Shown here: positions 45,313-53,759 of the stretch, piece by piece
Numbering within the stretch: position 1 is the first letter of the stretch
Layout of the letters: each line of letters begins with the position of its first letter
NCBI RefSeq assembly: GCF_003270085.1
Contig: NZ_QFDQ01000155.1
Span: 1 to 55,803, forward strand
Reading direction: 5' to 3'
DNA: 55,803 bases
Source: Streptomyces triticisoli
GTDB lineage: Bacteria > Actinomycetota > Actinomycetes > Streptomycetales > Streptomycetaceae
Notes under the pieces: generated by a model
Seen by the model: the letters and a program-made list of their open reading frames with translations, nothing else
The model's database searches: none
Told to the model about the DNA's origin: nothing
Position numbers and translations under genes: made by a program

Positions 45313-45716
45313 GCGGTTGCGCGAAGCCCGTGGTCGGGTTTGCAGAGTGGACCGTCGGCTATCCGTCGTGATTGACGGGAGGAGATGACCGGGGGGCATG
45401 CCTGGGCGGTATTGCTGCGTCGGCCCCCACCATGCGGAGTCGACCATGCGGCACGAGGTGCTACCGGTCAGCGGTCGCACTCCACCACCACATTCACCGT
45501 CCTTCTCAGACATGTGTCCAGGGCATCTCGGTGGGTCCCCGACCACGTATGGCAAGGTATGCCGACGACTCACGCCGGCCGGGCCCCGCGCGGGACTCCG
45601 GCCTGGCTGTTTCCGGGTACGGGGACCCTGAGGCGCCAGAAGAGCCGGACAGCCGCATGCCACACGGAACGGTCCCGTACGGTTCTCACCCGATCTCTCA
45701 TCTCAGGAGTACGCCC
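45313..45716. other. Non-coding stretch after msrA
   Basis: 404 bases, less GC-rich than its surroundings. An imperfect hairpin (AAGCCCG TGGT CGGGTTT, near 45324-45341) could end msrA transcription. No convincing gene; the downstream promoter must lie here. Confidence 0.5.
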
Positions 45717-46151
45717 GTGAACGGAAAGCGCCGCAGACTTCTCTTGGCCGCCGTCGACCCCATGCTCGAGTCCGGGGAGCAGGTTGAGGTGACAACCATC
45801 GTCAACCTGACGTCCGTCACCGTGCGCCGGACGACAGCGTTCGCAGCAGCCTCGGCGCTCCTGAGCGGCGGCGCAATGGCCGTGATCCCGGCGCCGACCC
45901 CCATGTACTTGGCGATGACCGACCGCCGCATCTTCATCTTCCGGGCGAACCCGACGTTCGCCCGGCCGGAAGAACACCTGATGACGATCCCGCGCGCCGG
46001 TCTCGTCCGCTCGGAGATCAAAGAGCGGGTACTCAACTCGTCCTTCGTCATCTCCTCGGCGGACAGCGAGCAAGGCTTGAGGATCGTCTTCCCGCTGGTC
46101 GGCCGCAAGGAGCGAAACGAAATAGCGGCCGCCCTGCCTCTGGCCGACTGA
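45717..46151 (+). CDS. Small PH-like/hypothetical protein on putative insertion
   Basis: The 144-residue product starts at a GTG with CAGGAG seven to eight bases upstream. After a basic N-terminus and a hydrophobic stretch (about 40-65: TAFAAASALLSGGAMAVIPA) it has MYLAMTDRRIFIFRA and MTIPRAGLVRSEIKERVLNS, the pattern of bacterial PH-like (bPH) domains. Several rare codons for this genome (AGA, CTT, TTG, ACA) support recent arrival. Function unknown. Confidence 0.7.
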   Translation: MNGKRRRLLLAAVDPMLESGEQVEVTTIVNLTSVTVRRTTAFAAASALLSGGAMAVIPAPTPMYLAMTDRRIFIFRANPTFARPEEHLMTIPRAGLVRSEIKERVLNSSFVISSADSEQGLRIVFPLVGRKERNEIAAALPLAD

Positions 46152-46255
46152 CGACCCAGGACCGAGGAGGGGCCGCGACGACGGGGCCGACTGAGGTCAG
46201 CGCCATGGGCTCTGTACCCAATCCCCACCGAGGGCGGGTCACATGACAACACAGC

Positions 46256-46312
46256 CTCGGCGGGACGGGGGTCTCCTGCCCGGTCGGGGTCGCGAAGTTC
46301 GCGGAAGAGTGA
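46256..46312 (+). pseudogene. Displaced msrA C-terminal tail, copy 2
   Basis: Reads LGGTGVSCPVGVAKFAEE and stop, a normal MsrA C-terminus with the recycling Cys, but without the body of the gene. It starts at the direct-repeat core, in the same frame relative to the core as in msrA. Probably the original 3' end of msrA pushed downstream by the insertion. Confidence 0.8.
46259..46273 (+). repeat. Direct repeat core, right copy
   Basis: GGCGGGACGGGGGTC, identical to 45214-45228; proposed right junction of the msrA-associated insertion. Confidence 0.75.
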
Positions 46313-46728
46313 GTGACTCGCTTCCGGGAGATCAGGTGGTACGGCTTGATCTCCCGGATCCGCCGGCAGAGATCCGACGGCGCCCGGGCGCCTACGGCCT
46401 GGGCGACTCCTTCCGGTCCTACGCGACCTGTCCCAACGGCTACCACGAGGGCAGCGGGCGAACGGCGCTCGCGGGCTTCCGCGAACGGCTCGCCGAAGAG
46501 CTGGGCCACGGCACCAACCTCATCCGGGAAGCACTCGCCCTCCGCCTCGTGCTGCCGGCGGTCGGCACATCGCGCTTGCGGTCGCTGACCGCAGACGAAG
46601 ACGCTGCCGCAGCAACCGGGCTCTTCAAGCCGGTCGGGCAGTTCCGTGAGTCCCGGACGCCGAGCGATCAAGCACGGGCGTACAGCCCGACGTGCATCGC
46701 TCCGGCGCGCGAAGTCACCAGCGACTAG
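46309..46728 (+). CDS. Hypothetical protein overlapping displaced msrA tail
   Basis: A GTG at 46309 overlaps the stop of the displaced tail (GTGA) and opens 139 codons. The central part (TALAGFRERLAEELGHGTNL, then IREALALRLVLPAV) has high GC at third positions, as real genes here do, and is helical. The C-terminal third is less convincing. No known family. The overlap suggests it was once translationally coupled to msrA. Confidence 0.4.
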   Translation: MSDSLPGDQVVRLDLPDPPAEIRRRPGAYGLGDSFRSYATCPNGYHEGSGRTALAGFRERLAEELGHGTNLIREALALRLVLPAVGTSRLRSLTADEDAAAATGLFKPVGQFRESRTPSDQARAYSPTCIAPAREVTSD

Positions 46729-47378
46729 TCCGCCCGGGCGGCCGCGAGGTGGGCGTCCACGGCGACGACACCGTCGATGCCCTGGCACAGGCCCACGACC
46801 ACCGGGACAAGACGCGGTTCCGGAACGTGACCCCGCAGGGTGACGGCACCGTCCCGGACCTCGACCTCGACGGTGCCCTCTTCCAGGCCGAGGATGTGCC
46901 CCAGGTGCCCCAGGACGTCCCGCTCGACCTCGCCGCGGATTTCGGCGTCGGAGCGGATGAAGGTGTTCAGCAGGTCGCTACGGCTGACGATGCCGGTCAG
47001 GAGCCCGTGGTCGCCGACGACCGGTAGTTGCTTGACGTGCCGCCTGCGGAGTTCCCGCGCGGCCCGGGGGATCGTCCAGTCGGCACGGGCGGTGAAGACA
47101 GGGCTGCTCATGAGCGCGCCCGCGGTCCGGGCCCGGGCCTTGCCCCACGCGCGCTCGTCGTTCCCGTCCTGCCCCTGCGGGTCGGGCATGCCGGTCTCGT
47201 GCCGCAGCACGTCGGACGCGGACACGACGCCGATGGGGGCACCCTCGTCATCGATGACCGGGGCCGCGGCGATGTCGTTCGCGTCCAGCAGGGAGGCGAT
47301 CTCGCGGAACGGTGTGTCGGGGCGGAGGGCGATGACTTCTTCGGTCATCACGTCACCGACCGTGCGGCGGTGCATCAT
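46725..47378 (-). CDS. Tandem CBS-domain protein with C-terminal BON domain
   Basis: This 217-residue protein has CBS motif 1 (TVGDVMTEEVIALRPDTPFR, then AAPVIDDEGAPIGVVSASDVL), CBS motif 2 (MSSPVFTARADWTIPRAA, then QLPVVGDHGLLTGIVSRSDLL) and a BON-like domain (about 150-215: VLGHLGHILGLEEGTVEVEV). GGAGG precedes the start. CBS pairs bind adenine nucleotides and report energy or stress state; many Streptomyces copies are hypoxia or stress related. Partner unknown. Confidence 0.9.
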   Translation of the reverse strand: MMHRRTVGDVMTEEVIALRPDTPFREIASLLDANDIAAAPVIDDEGAPIGVVSASDVLRHETGMPDPQGQDGNDERAWGKARARTAGALMSSPVFTARADWTIPRAARELRRRHVKQLPVVGDHGLLTGIVSRSDLLNTFIRSDAEIRGEVERDVLGHLGHILGLEEGTVEVEVRDGAVTLRGHVPEPRLVPVVVGLCQGIDGVVAVDAHLAAARAD

Positions 47379-47628
47379 GGCATCGACCTCCTCCGCTTCG
47401 CGACGGCGCGGTACCCCGGCCCTCGCGGCCGCTCGTCCACGCCCGTCTCCCTACCCATGACAACACCGTGCCGCTCCGGCGACCAGTGACGTTCGACCTG
47501 GCGGGGAGGGCCGGCGGTCCCACAGCGGCGTCCAGCGAGCCGATCACCGCATGGCCGGCTCGCTTCGTCGAGCGCTGAGCATCCGACAGCGCGGGCCAGA
47601 ACACCCATCCTGGCCGAGCGAGAGCAGT

Positions 47629-47725
47629 CACCAGCACTATCTCGACAAGAACCCGAACGGGTACTGCGGGCCTGGTCGGGACGGGTGTGTCCTGCCCGAT
47701 CGGTGTTGCCCCCGCGGGGGGCTGA
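47629..47725 (+). pseudogene. Frameshifted msrA C-terminal fragment, copy 3
   Basis: [14 protein letters not shown] in one frame (47629-47670) continues after one extra base as TGVSCPIGVAPAGG and stop (47681-47725). Twenty-nine bases (CTCGACAAG to TACTGCGG) are identical to msrA. Nothing upstream of 47629 resembles msrA. A terminator hairpin lies 27 bases after the stop, as for a real gene end. Confidence 0.85.
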
Positions 47726-47752
47726 CAGCTTCGGGAGCTTCAGAACCCGCGC

Positions 47753-47777
47753 GCAGGGGCCCGGAACGGGCCCCTGC
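47753..47777 (+). terminator. Hairpin terminator after msrA fragment
   Basis: A perfect 10-bp stem GCAGGGGCCC/GGGCCCCTGC with a 5-base loop. Probably the terminator that belonged to the msrA 3' end now represented by copy 3. Confidence 0.75.
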
Positions 47778-47857
47778 TGAGCCGGACGCCGGGCTTTCAC
47801 GCGCGTCGGCCCGGGAAAGGCCGACGGGACACGTCTGCCGGATTAGCGTCGACCGGC

Positions 47858-49441
47858 ATGCGACGTGGGAGCACGGGAGGTGTCGCGGTGCCGCCGAGTG
47901 GGTCGCGGACCGGCGCGGCGACTCTGCCGGTCGTCCTCGGGCTCGCCCTCGCCTTCACGGTCACGGTCGTCGACCCGCTGGTGCTCAGCCTGAATCTGCC
48001 GCAGGTGAGCCGGGCCCTCCATGTGCCGCCGCAGGTCGTCGGGTTGCTGGGCGGAGCGGCGACGCTGGTGATGGCCGCCTCCGTCCTCGCCGCGGGCAGG
48101 CTCGGGGACACCGTCGGGCTCAAGCGGCTGCTGATGCTGGGACTGGTCGTCGTCACGGTCGTCGACCTGCTCTCCACGCTCTCCCCCAGCTATGGCTTCC
48201 TGCTGGCGATGCGCTTCCTGGACGGGCTGGGGATGACCGCGCTGCTGGGAGTGCCGCTGGCCCTGCTGAAGGTGTCCGTGGCGCCGGAGAAGCGGCCGGT
48301 GGCCATCGGCGTGCTGATGGCCGTCGACGTGATCCTGTGCGGGGTGATCCCGGCGTTCACGGGCTGGGCGGTGGCGGCCGTCGGCTGGCGGTTCCTGTTC
48401 CTGATCGCCCCGCTGCTGTGCCTGGTCTCGCTCTGGCTGGTCGCCCGGTACGTCCCGGAGTCACCCGTCCAGCCGGGCCGTCGCCTCGACGTGGCGGGTG
48501 TCGCTCTGATCGGGGTGACCCTGCTGGCCCTCGTCGTCGGCCTCGCCGCGGCGCAGAACGGTGTCCTCCGCCCCGAGACCTGGGTACCGCTGCTGATCAG
48601 CACGGTCGCCGTCGTGCTGTACGTGCTCCACGCCCGCCGCACTCCCGAACCCGCGTTGGACCTGGCGCTGTTCCGCAGCGCGCCGTTCAGCGTGGCCCTG
48701 GCGGCGACCCTCACGCTGAACTTCCTGATCGCCGGGCTCAGCATCGTCCTGGGGCAGTTCGGCAGCGTGGTGCTGGCGCTGTCCCCCGAGTCCATCGGCC
48801 TGCTGTACCTGCCCGGCACCCTGCTGATCGCCGGTGCCGTGATCCTGGCCGGACACCTGGTCGGGAAGTACACCCCGCGGCCGGTGATGGTCACCGGTCT
48901 GCTGGTGATGGCGGCAAGCGGGCTGTTGCTGGCGGGCACCGCCGGCCCCACGATGGCGGTGTGGCTGCTCGTGCCGGCCACCTGGCTGTGCAACCTCGGG
49001 TCGGTGGTCGCTTCCACATCGGTGTCCGAGACGGTCCTCTCCCAGGCGCCGCCCGGGCATTCCGGCACGATGGCCTCCACACAGATGGCCTTCGCGGTGA
49101 CCGGCTCCGCGTTCGGGCCCACCGTCTACCTTCTGCTGCTCAACTTCTTCTTCCAGCGGCAGTGGCTGGCGGACGCGGAGGCACGCGGGCTGTCGGTGGC
49201 CCGGGCCGCGCGGGCCGTGGATGCCGTGCGCAGCGGGATGGCGCAGAGCCCGGGCAGCACCGTGTACGACCCGAACCTGCTCCGTCAGGCTTCGGGGCTG
49301 AACCTCGGGCTGGACTTCACCGGCGGTCTGCGGCTCACCATGCTGATCGTCAGCATCCTGCCGCTCGTTGTGGCGGGAGCCGCCTTCGTGCTGATGCCCC
49401 GCCGCGTTCCACCGGAACAGGACCGGGCGGGAGCCTGCTGA
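47858..49441 (+). CDS. MFS drug exporter, 14-helix DHA2-type
   Basis: This 527-residue transporter has about 14 membrane helices. Motif A is GRLGDTVGLKRLLMLG after helix 2, and motif C-like glycines lie in FLDGLGMTALLGVPLALL. Similar to actinobacterial EmrB/QacA exporters that use the proton gradient. Start choice: ATG 47858 is 8 bases after TAGCGT (leaderless), while GTG 47888 has GGGAGG seven bases upstream. It lies just after the msrA fragment and its terminator. Substrate unknown; a cargo resistance function is possible. Confidence 0.9.
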   Translation: MRRGSTGGVAVPPSGSRTGAATLPVVLGLALAFTVTVVDPLVLSLNLPQVSRALHVPPQVVGLLGGAATLVMAASVLAAGRLGDTVGLKRLLMLGLVVVTVVDLLSTLSPSYGFLLAMRFLDGLGMTALLGVPLALLKVSVAPEKRPVAIGVLMAVDVILCGVIPAFTGWAVAAVGWRFLFLIAPLLCLVSLWLVARYVPESPVQPGRRLDVAGVALIGVTLLALVVGLAAAQNGVLRPETWVPLLISTVAVVLYVLHARRTPEPALDLALFRSAPFSVALAATLTLNFLIAGLSIVLGQFGSVVLALSPESIGLLYLPGTLLIAGAVILAGHLVGKYTPRPVMVTGLLVMAASGLLLAGTAGPTMAVWLLVPATWLCNLGSVVASTSVSETVLSQAPPGHSGTMASTQMAFAVTGSAFGPTVYLLLLNFFFQRQWLADAEARGLSVARAARAVDAVRSGMAQSPGSTVYDPNLLRQASGLNLGLDFTGGLRLTMLIVSILPLVVAGAAFVLMPRRVPPEQDRAGAC

Positions 49442-49512
49442 GCCGACGTGAGATGGTGCGGCCCGTCCGCGGGCCGCCGACGGGTCGCCGACGGGCCGCA
49501 TGACGTGCCGGG

Positions 49513-49532
49513 CTCGGCGGGACGGAGGTTTC
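49513..49532 (+). repeat. Imperfect fourth copy of the msrA core
   Basis: CTCGGCGGGACGGAGGTTTC matches 18 of 20 positions of 46256-46275 and even reads GLGGTEVS in frame. It lies just past the end of the convergent lipoprotein gene. It could be chance in GC-rich DNA. Confidence 0.4.
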
Positions 49533-49538
49533 GGTGAG

Positions 49539-51173
49539 CTACTTCCCCGGCTGGGTGAACGTGAGGATTCTCGGGGTCAGCAGCTTCGTGGAGTCCGGCC
49601 CGCGTTCGGTTCCCGGCTTGACGTAGTCACGCAGCGAGGCCATGAACATGCCGTGCAGGGCGGGGTCGCCCTTCGCGGAGGTGTCCGAGTGCGACGGCAG
49701 CATCCGAGTGGTGATCCCGGTGCAGTTCTTCGGCCAGCCGGGAAGGTCCCGGAGCACCGCGCAGTCCCGGGTGAAGTAGTGCACGAAGAACTTGCCGCTG
49801 TTCTTGACCGTGCTCGCATAGCCGTCCGCGGAACCTTTGAGGGTGGTGTTCAGGACGTTCGCCACGCCCTCCAGCAGTGAGGCGTCGTTGACGGACAGGG
49901 CGGTGTAGGTCGCGTTGCCGGTTTCGGTGGCGAGGGTGTCGACCACCGCGTAGACCTGTCCGGAGTCGAGCGGGAGCGGCCGTGCCAGGAAGTAGGCGGC
50001 GTCCTGCTGGTCGCCCAGGCAGTTCATGTTGATCTCGCGGCAGTACGGCCCGGTCCACCCGTAGTCCCGCACCGGGTCGACCATCAGGGAGGACGCCGGC
50101 GGCTGCTGCGTGCAGTCACTGGTCCGCAGACGCGCCGTACTGCTGACTCGGTCGCACACCGCGCTGACCAGGTTCTGCAGGTCACCTGCCAGGTGGGCCT
50201 CGTTGTTCGCCGTGCGCTTCGCGAAGGTCAGCGGTCCGTAGCGCTGGACGGGCCCCAGTGAGTCGGGGGCCCGTACGCGCATCACCGTCAGCGGAGGATT
50301 CTTCCGCCACTTGTCCGCGGCCTGCTCCTGGCCGGGGTCGGGGACGGCGTACCGGAACGCGGTGAAGAAGTCGATGGCGTCCTTGCCCATGCCGAGCGGT
50401 CCGATCGGGCCGTGGTCGTCGCGGGCGGGGATCTGCTCGGTGAAGATGTCCTTGCCGGGAACCCCCCGGGCCTGCAGGGCCCGGCGTACGGCGCGGTCGG
50501 TGGTGGCGCTGGCGGTGATGATGAAGTACCGGTTCTTCTCGAAGGAGTAGCCGGACTGCCGTTCCATGACGACGTTGTTGACGACGTCCCCGAGTGCGGA
50601 CACGCTCTGGGTCCGCCCCGACCGCCGGCCGTCGGGTGGGATCGTGTCGAACAGGTACTGCATGGGGACAGGCCGGTCGGCCGTGTTCTCCCACTTGAGG
50701 CGGTCACTGTCCTTCCACTGCCCGTTCTGGCTGAATTCCCAGGTCTGCATGCCCATGTAGCGGCCCGGGGGCGGCATCTTCCCGTAGATCACGACCGCGT
50801 CCCGCGGATCGAGCCGGTAGGTCGTGGTGTAGCCGGGCCGTGTCTCGCCGGAAGCGTTCGCCGTTGCCGGGTCCACGTACTCGTCCGGCCAGGTCTTCAC
50901 GGCGGGCACCACGTACGGGGCCGCGGGGTTGTTCAAGCTGCAGTTCTTCAGCAGGGGGTAGGTGTAGTTCTCGCAGTCCTGCTGGGTGTACAGCATCGGG
51001 TACCCCGGATTGACCCGGAACCCGCTCTTCCGCAGGTCGGCGACCAGCCCCTTGGTGATCGGATCGCCGGCCGTGTCCGCCCCGGCGCCGGCCTCGTGCC
51101 GGCCGCACCCGGCCATGACGAAAAGCATCACGCACGTCAGCGAACACCAGACTCTCGGCGCGACATGGCCCAT
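49539..51173 (-). CDS. Large cysteine-containing secreted lipoprotein
   Basis: The 544-residue preprotein starts at an ATG with AGGAGG upstream. The lipobox is FVMAGC (Cys23). The mature protein has several Cys (DCENYTYPLLKNCS, YCREINMNC, DCAVLRDLPGWPKNC) likely to form disulphides, with aromatic-rich segments (GRYMGMQTWEFSQNGQW, RYFIITASATTDRA). No enzyme family recognised; long actinobacterial lipoproteins with this style are usually of unknown function. It lies alone, followed on the opposite strand by the MFS gene. Confidence 0.8.
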   Translation of the reverse strand: MGHVAPRVWCSLTCVMLFVMAGCGRHEAGAGADTAGDPITKGLVADLRKSGFRVNPGYPMLYTQQDCENYTYPLLKNCSLNNPAAPYVVPAVKTWPDEYVDPATANASGETRPGYTTTYRLDPRDAVVIYGKMPPPGRYMGMQTWEFSQNGQWKDSDRLKWENTADRPVPMQYLFDTIPPDGRRSGRTQSVSALGDVVNNVVMERQSGYSFEKNRYFIITASATTDRAVRRALQARGVPGKDIFTEQIPARDDHGPIGPLGMGKDAIDFFTAFRYAVPDPGQEQAADKWRKNPPLTVMRVRAPDSLGPVQRYGPLTFAKRTANNEAHLAGDLQNLVSAVCDRVSSTARLRTSDCTQQPPASSLMVDPVRDYGWTGPYCREINMNCLGDQQDAAYFLARPLPLDSGQVYAVVDTLATETGNATYTALSVNDASLLEGVANVLNTTLKGSADGYASTVKNSGKFFVHYFTRDCAVLRDLPGWPKNCTGITTRMLPSHSDTSAKGDPALHGMFMASLRDYVKPGTERGPDSTKLLTPRILTFTQPGK

Positions 51174-51650
51174 GGTCGTCCCTCCTGGCCGATTCGATGC
51201 CCCGGGGGTGCCGCGCGGCCAGGTCGTACCGTGGTTCGCTTCCTCGGACCCCGACATCGGGAACTCTAAGTTCCGAAAGTGTCACCGTGTGTACACGGTC
51301 GGGGCAACCGCAGTGCGGCAGCCGGGCGAGGTTCCGCCCACGGCGGCCGGCGCCGGCCTGTACGCCGCCGGCCGGCCTCGGACGGCACCGGGACCCTTCA
51401 GGGAACACCTGGAGCTGAACCGAAGGCGGTCCGGCGTACACGGCGTGGACCGCTCGTACCGCGACCACGCGCTCCGCTCCGCTCCGTTCCGCTCCGCTTC
51501 GCGGAGCGATGCAGGGCGGGACTGCGTCTGTGCGGCTCCGGCGTCCCCCGGGGCCGACGGGCCGACAGACACCGCCCAGGTGCGGCGGACCGCCTCCGGG
51601 ATCGGGTGGATCCTGGACGAAGCCCACGTCGCCATCGGCCTGCCGGCCCG
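51174..51650. other. Intergenic region with palindrome and pentamer repeat
   Basis: 477 bases without a convincing gene. ACCGTG-TGTA-CACGGT (51284-51299) is a candidate operator about 110 bases upstream of the lipoprotein start. Six GCTCC-like pentamers follow at 51471-51500, ending in a small GCTTCGCGGAGC hairpin. A frame ending at 51654 (VRRTASGIGWILDEAHVAI, LPAR) may be a gene remnant. Confidence 0.55.
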
Positions 51651-51914
51651 GTGAGCACGGACTGGCGCTGGGAGTACGACCCCGACCACGACCACGTGGC
51701 GGGCGGCATCCCCGCTCACGTGGTGGCGGAGGTGGAACGCCTGGCCGGCCGACTCGTCGAGCTTGCCGGCACCGGCATCGACGCCAAAGACCTCGGCAAC
51801 GGCCCCCGGCCGGACGGCCTGCGCCGCGGGGACGCCGTCGGCGGCCGGGAGAGGTCCGGCGGGGTTCGCCGTCCGGTGCCCCCGCGGGAGACAATGGGGC
51901 TCCCGGCCGGATGA
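51651..51914 (+). CDS. Short RelE/ParE-like open frame, probably truncated
   Basis: From a GTG overlapping an upstream stop (GTGA), 87 codons read STDWRWEYDPDHDHVAGGIP, VVAEVERLAGRLVELAG. This resembles the start of small RelE/ParE-fold proteins. The expected C-terminal strands (GGLRTL... then a VYVVRV-like end) are replaced by Arg/Gly-rich sequence (RRGDAVGGRERSGG), suggesting a frameshift or truncation. It ends just before the GNAT-AAA+ gene. Assignment is tentative. Confidence 0.35.
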   Translation: MSTDWRWEYDPDHDHVAGGIPAHVVAEVERLAGRLVELAGTGIDAKDLGNGPRPDGLRRGDAVGGRERSGGVRRPVPPRETMGLPAG

Positions 51915-51924
51915 GGTGGTGGCG

Positions 51925-53202
51925 ATGCCCGCGTGGCATCTGCGGGACTATCACGACGACGATCTCGACCAGGCCATCCAGATCTGGGACCAGAGCCGCC
52001 GGGCCGACGAGGACCCGGTGTTTCCGGTCTCCGAGGTGATGGCCGCGGCCAAGGCCGGCCAGCCGGCGGTGGTCGCGGTGGTCGGCGACGAACTGGTGGG
52101 CATGGCCGTGGCCCAGGCGCACGGCAAGCGAGGGTGGGTCCTCCTGGTCGCGCTCGCCGCCCGCTGGCGTGAGCGCGGGATCGGCAGTGCTCTGCTCGGC
52201 GAGCTGGAACGGCGATTGCGGGCACTGGGCGTGCGCCACATCAGCGCGCTGCTGCCCGCGGGCGCCGCCGGGACGAAGGCTCTGGAGAACTCCGGCTACC
52301 GGCTGCGCGACGACCTGACCTACTACGAGAAGCTCGAACCGCCCGGAGCCGCCAACGCCGACGTTCTCGCGGCGCTGGGCGGTCGTATGCTGCCCGAGGG
52401 GCTCTGGGACGCCATGGCGGGCATGGAGCGGGAGAAGCACGTCGTCGAGCGCCGTGTCGTGCTGCCGCTGACGGAGCCGACGCTGGCCGACCGCTACGGT
52501 GTCGTACCGCCCAAGGCGATCATTCTGTTCGGCCCGCCCGGCACGGGGAAGACCAGTTTCGCCAAAGCGGTCGCCTCGCGGCTCGGCTGGCCGTTCGTGG
52601 AGCTCTTCCCGTCCCGGCTCGCGTCCGACACGAGCGAGGGGCTGGCCACGGCGCTGCGGGAGGCTTTCACGGAACTGACGGGACTGGACTCGGTGCTGCT
52701 CTTCATCGACGAGGTCGAGGAGATCGCCGGCGTACGGTCCGGGAAGGCGGTCGATCCCGGGCACGGGGTGACCAACGAACTGCTCAAACTCATCCCCGTC
52801 TTCCGCGAGCAGGACGCGCGGCTGCTGGCCTGCGCCACCAACTCGGTCCGCTCTCTGGACGCGGCCTTCCTGCGGCCGGGCCGGTTCGACTACGTCATCC
52901 CCATCGGACCTCCGGACCCGACCGCCCGTACGGCGATCTGGGCCCGTTACCTCAGGGACGCCGCCGACACGGTCGACCTCGGCCGGCTGGTCGCGGCCAG
53001 TGAGCTGTTCACACCGGCCGACATCGAGTTCGCGGCCCGCAAGGGCGCGCAGGCGGCGTTCGAACGTGAAGTCACGCACCGCCAGGGCAGGCCGGCCGCC
53101 ACCGAGGACTACCTGACCGCCATCGCCGACACCCGGCCGACGTTGACCGCGCAGGCGATCGAGGAGTTCGCCGAGGACATCGAGAAGTACAGCCGGCTCT
53201 GA
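51925..53202 (+). CDS. GNAT acetyltransferase fused to AAA+ ATPase
   Basis: This 425-residue protein joins two domains. Residues 1-145 form a GNAT fold (MPAWHLRDYHDDDLDQAIQI, then WRERGIGSALLGELERRLRA as the acetyl-CoA loop, ALENSGYRLRDDLTYYEK). Residues 150-425 form a classical AAA+ module: Walker A FGPPGTGKTSFAKA (G203 on), Walker B VLLFIDEVEEI, sensor 1 LLACATNSVRSLD, Arg-finger region AAFLRPGRFDYVIP. The fusion suggests an ATPase that positions or controls acetylation of a protein partner. The start has only GAGG upstream; other starts are possible. Confidence 0.88.
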   Translation: MPAWHLRDYHDDDLDQAIQIWDQSRRADEDPVFPVSEVMAAAKAGQPAVVAVVGDELVGMAVAQAHGKRGWVLLVALAARWRERGIGSALLGELERRLRALGVRHISALLPAGAAGTKALENSGYRLRDDLTYYEKLEPPGAANADVLAALGGRMLPEGLWDAMAGMEREKHVVERRVVLPLTEPTLADRYGVVPPKAIILFGPPGTGKTSFAKAVASRLGWPFVELFPSRLASDTSEGLATALREAFTELTGLDSVLLFIDEVEEIAGVRSGKAVDPGHGVTNELLKLIPVFREQDARLLACATNSVRSLDAAFLRPGRFDYVIPIGPPDPTARTAIWARYLRDAADTVDLGRLVAASELFTPADIEFAARKGAQAAFEREVTHRQGRPAATEDYLTAIADTRPTLTAQAIEEFAEDIEKYSRL

Positions 53203-53759
53203 GCCGCTCCCGGCGCCTGGACGGCGTCGGCAGCCGCCGGGCCCACCCGGGCGGACACAGCACTCCTCGCTCTCGGCCCTGCGGCCGAGGTCGCCGAACC
53301 CCACGACGGCGATCTCCTCCTCGGCAGAGGCACCACGCCTGCCGACTGGCCGAGGCGTGGAACTCGACGCCGCATCAGTTTGGGGAGGCGGCCGATCCAC
53401 CGGCACCGAGCCGCGTTGATGGGGACGGTGGCCTGTGCCTCCCCCGTACTCGACCGGCTGCACCGCCCGGCGGGAGGCGCTCTTTCGGGGGCTCGGGGCA
53501 CCCACCCGGCTGAAAAGCGTGAGCATCCGGCGGGTGATTGTCCTTCGCGCGCTCACATGAGCGGCCTGTGAACACCGGCGGCCGAGATGCTCACGCTTTT
53601 CAGCAGGGGCATGTGCCTCCTGGCCGGCCAATTCGTCGACCCTGCGGTACGGGCACCGACTCAGCGGCCTTGGCAACGGTCCCCGACCGGGTGGTCTGCG
53701 CCGCATGGACGCCGTCGGCGGCTGGTTCTCCTTCCTCGTGGCACCGCACGGTCCGCTGA
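53203..53759. other. 557-base gene-free region between convergent genes
   Basis: No frame here has the codon pattern of a gene, though open frames exist on both strands. Its main content is the 19-bp inverted repeat at 53509-53604. Possible terminators for the flanking genes could not be separated from general GC-rich folding. Confidence 0.6.
53509..53604. repeat. Perfect 19-bp inverted repeat, MITE-like (96 bases)
   Basis: Left arm GCTGAAAAGCGTGAGCATC (53509-53527) and right arm (53586-53604) are exact reverse complements around a 58-base centre. The centre holds its own palindrome GCTCA-CA-TGAGC (53551-53562). The arms contain AAAAG, unusual in this GC-rich DNA. No clear target-site duplication is visible. 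Confidence 0.85.

Larger units (their letters stand above)
45229..46273. mobile_element. Putative 1 kb insertion at the msrA 3' end
   Basis: The stretch between two identical 15-base cores begins with a replacement msrA tail (to 45312), continues with a 404-base non-coding stretch and a PH-like gene, and ends where a standard msrA tail resumes. This is the structure left by integration into a gene's 3' end with the gene restored. No integrase is inside, so it would be a non-autonomous or degraded element. Inferred from repeats only. Confidence 0.55.

Noticed and set aside
47551..49503. 650-codon plus frame starting with the msrA fragment
   Set aside because: It enters the MFS gene in the wrong frame; only the short msrA-like part is meaningful.
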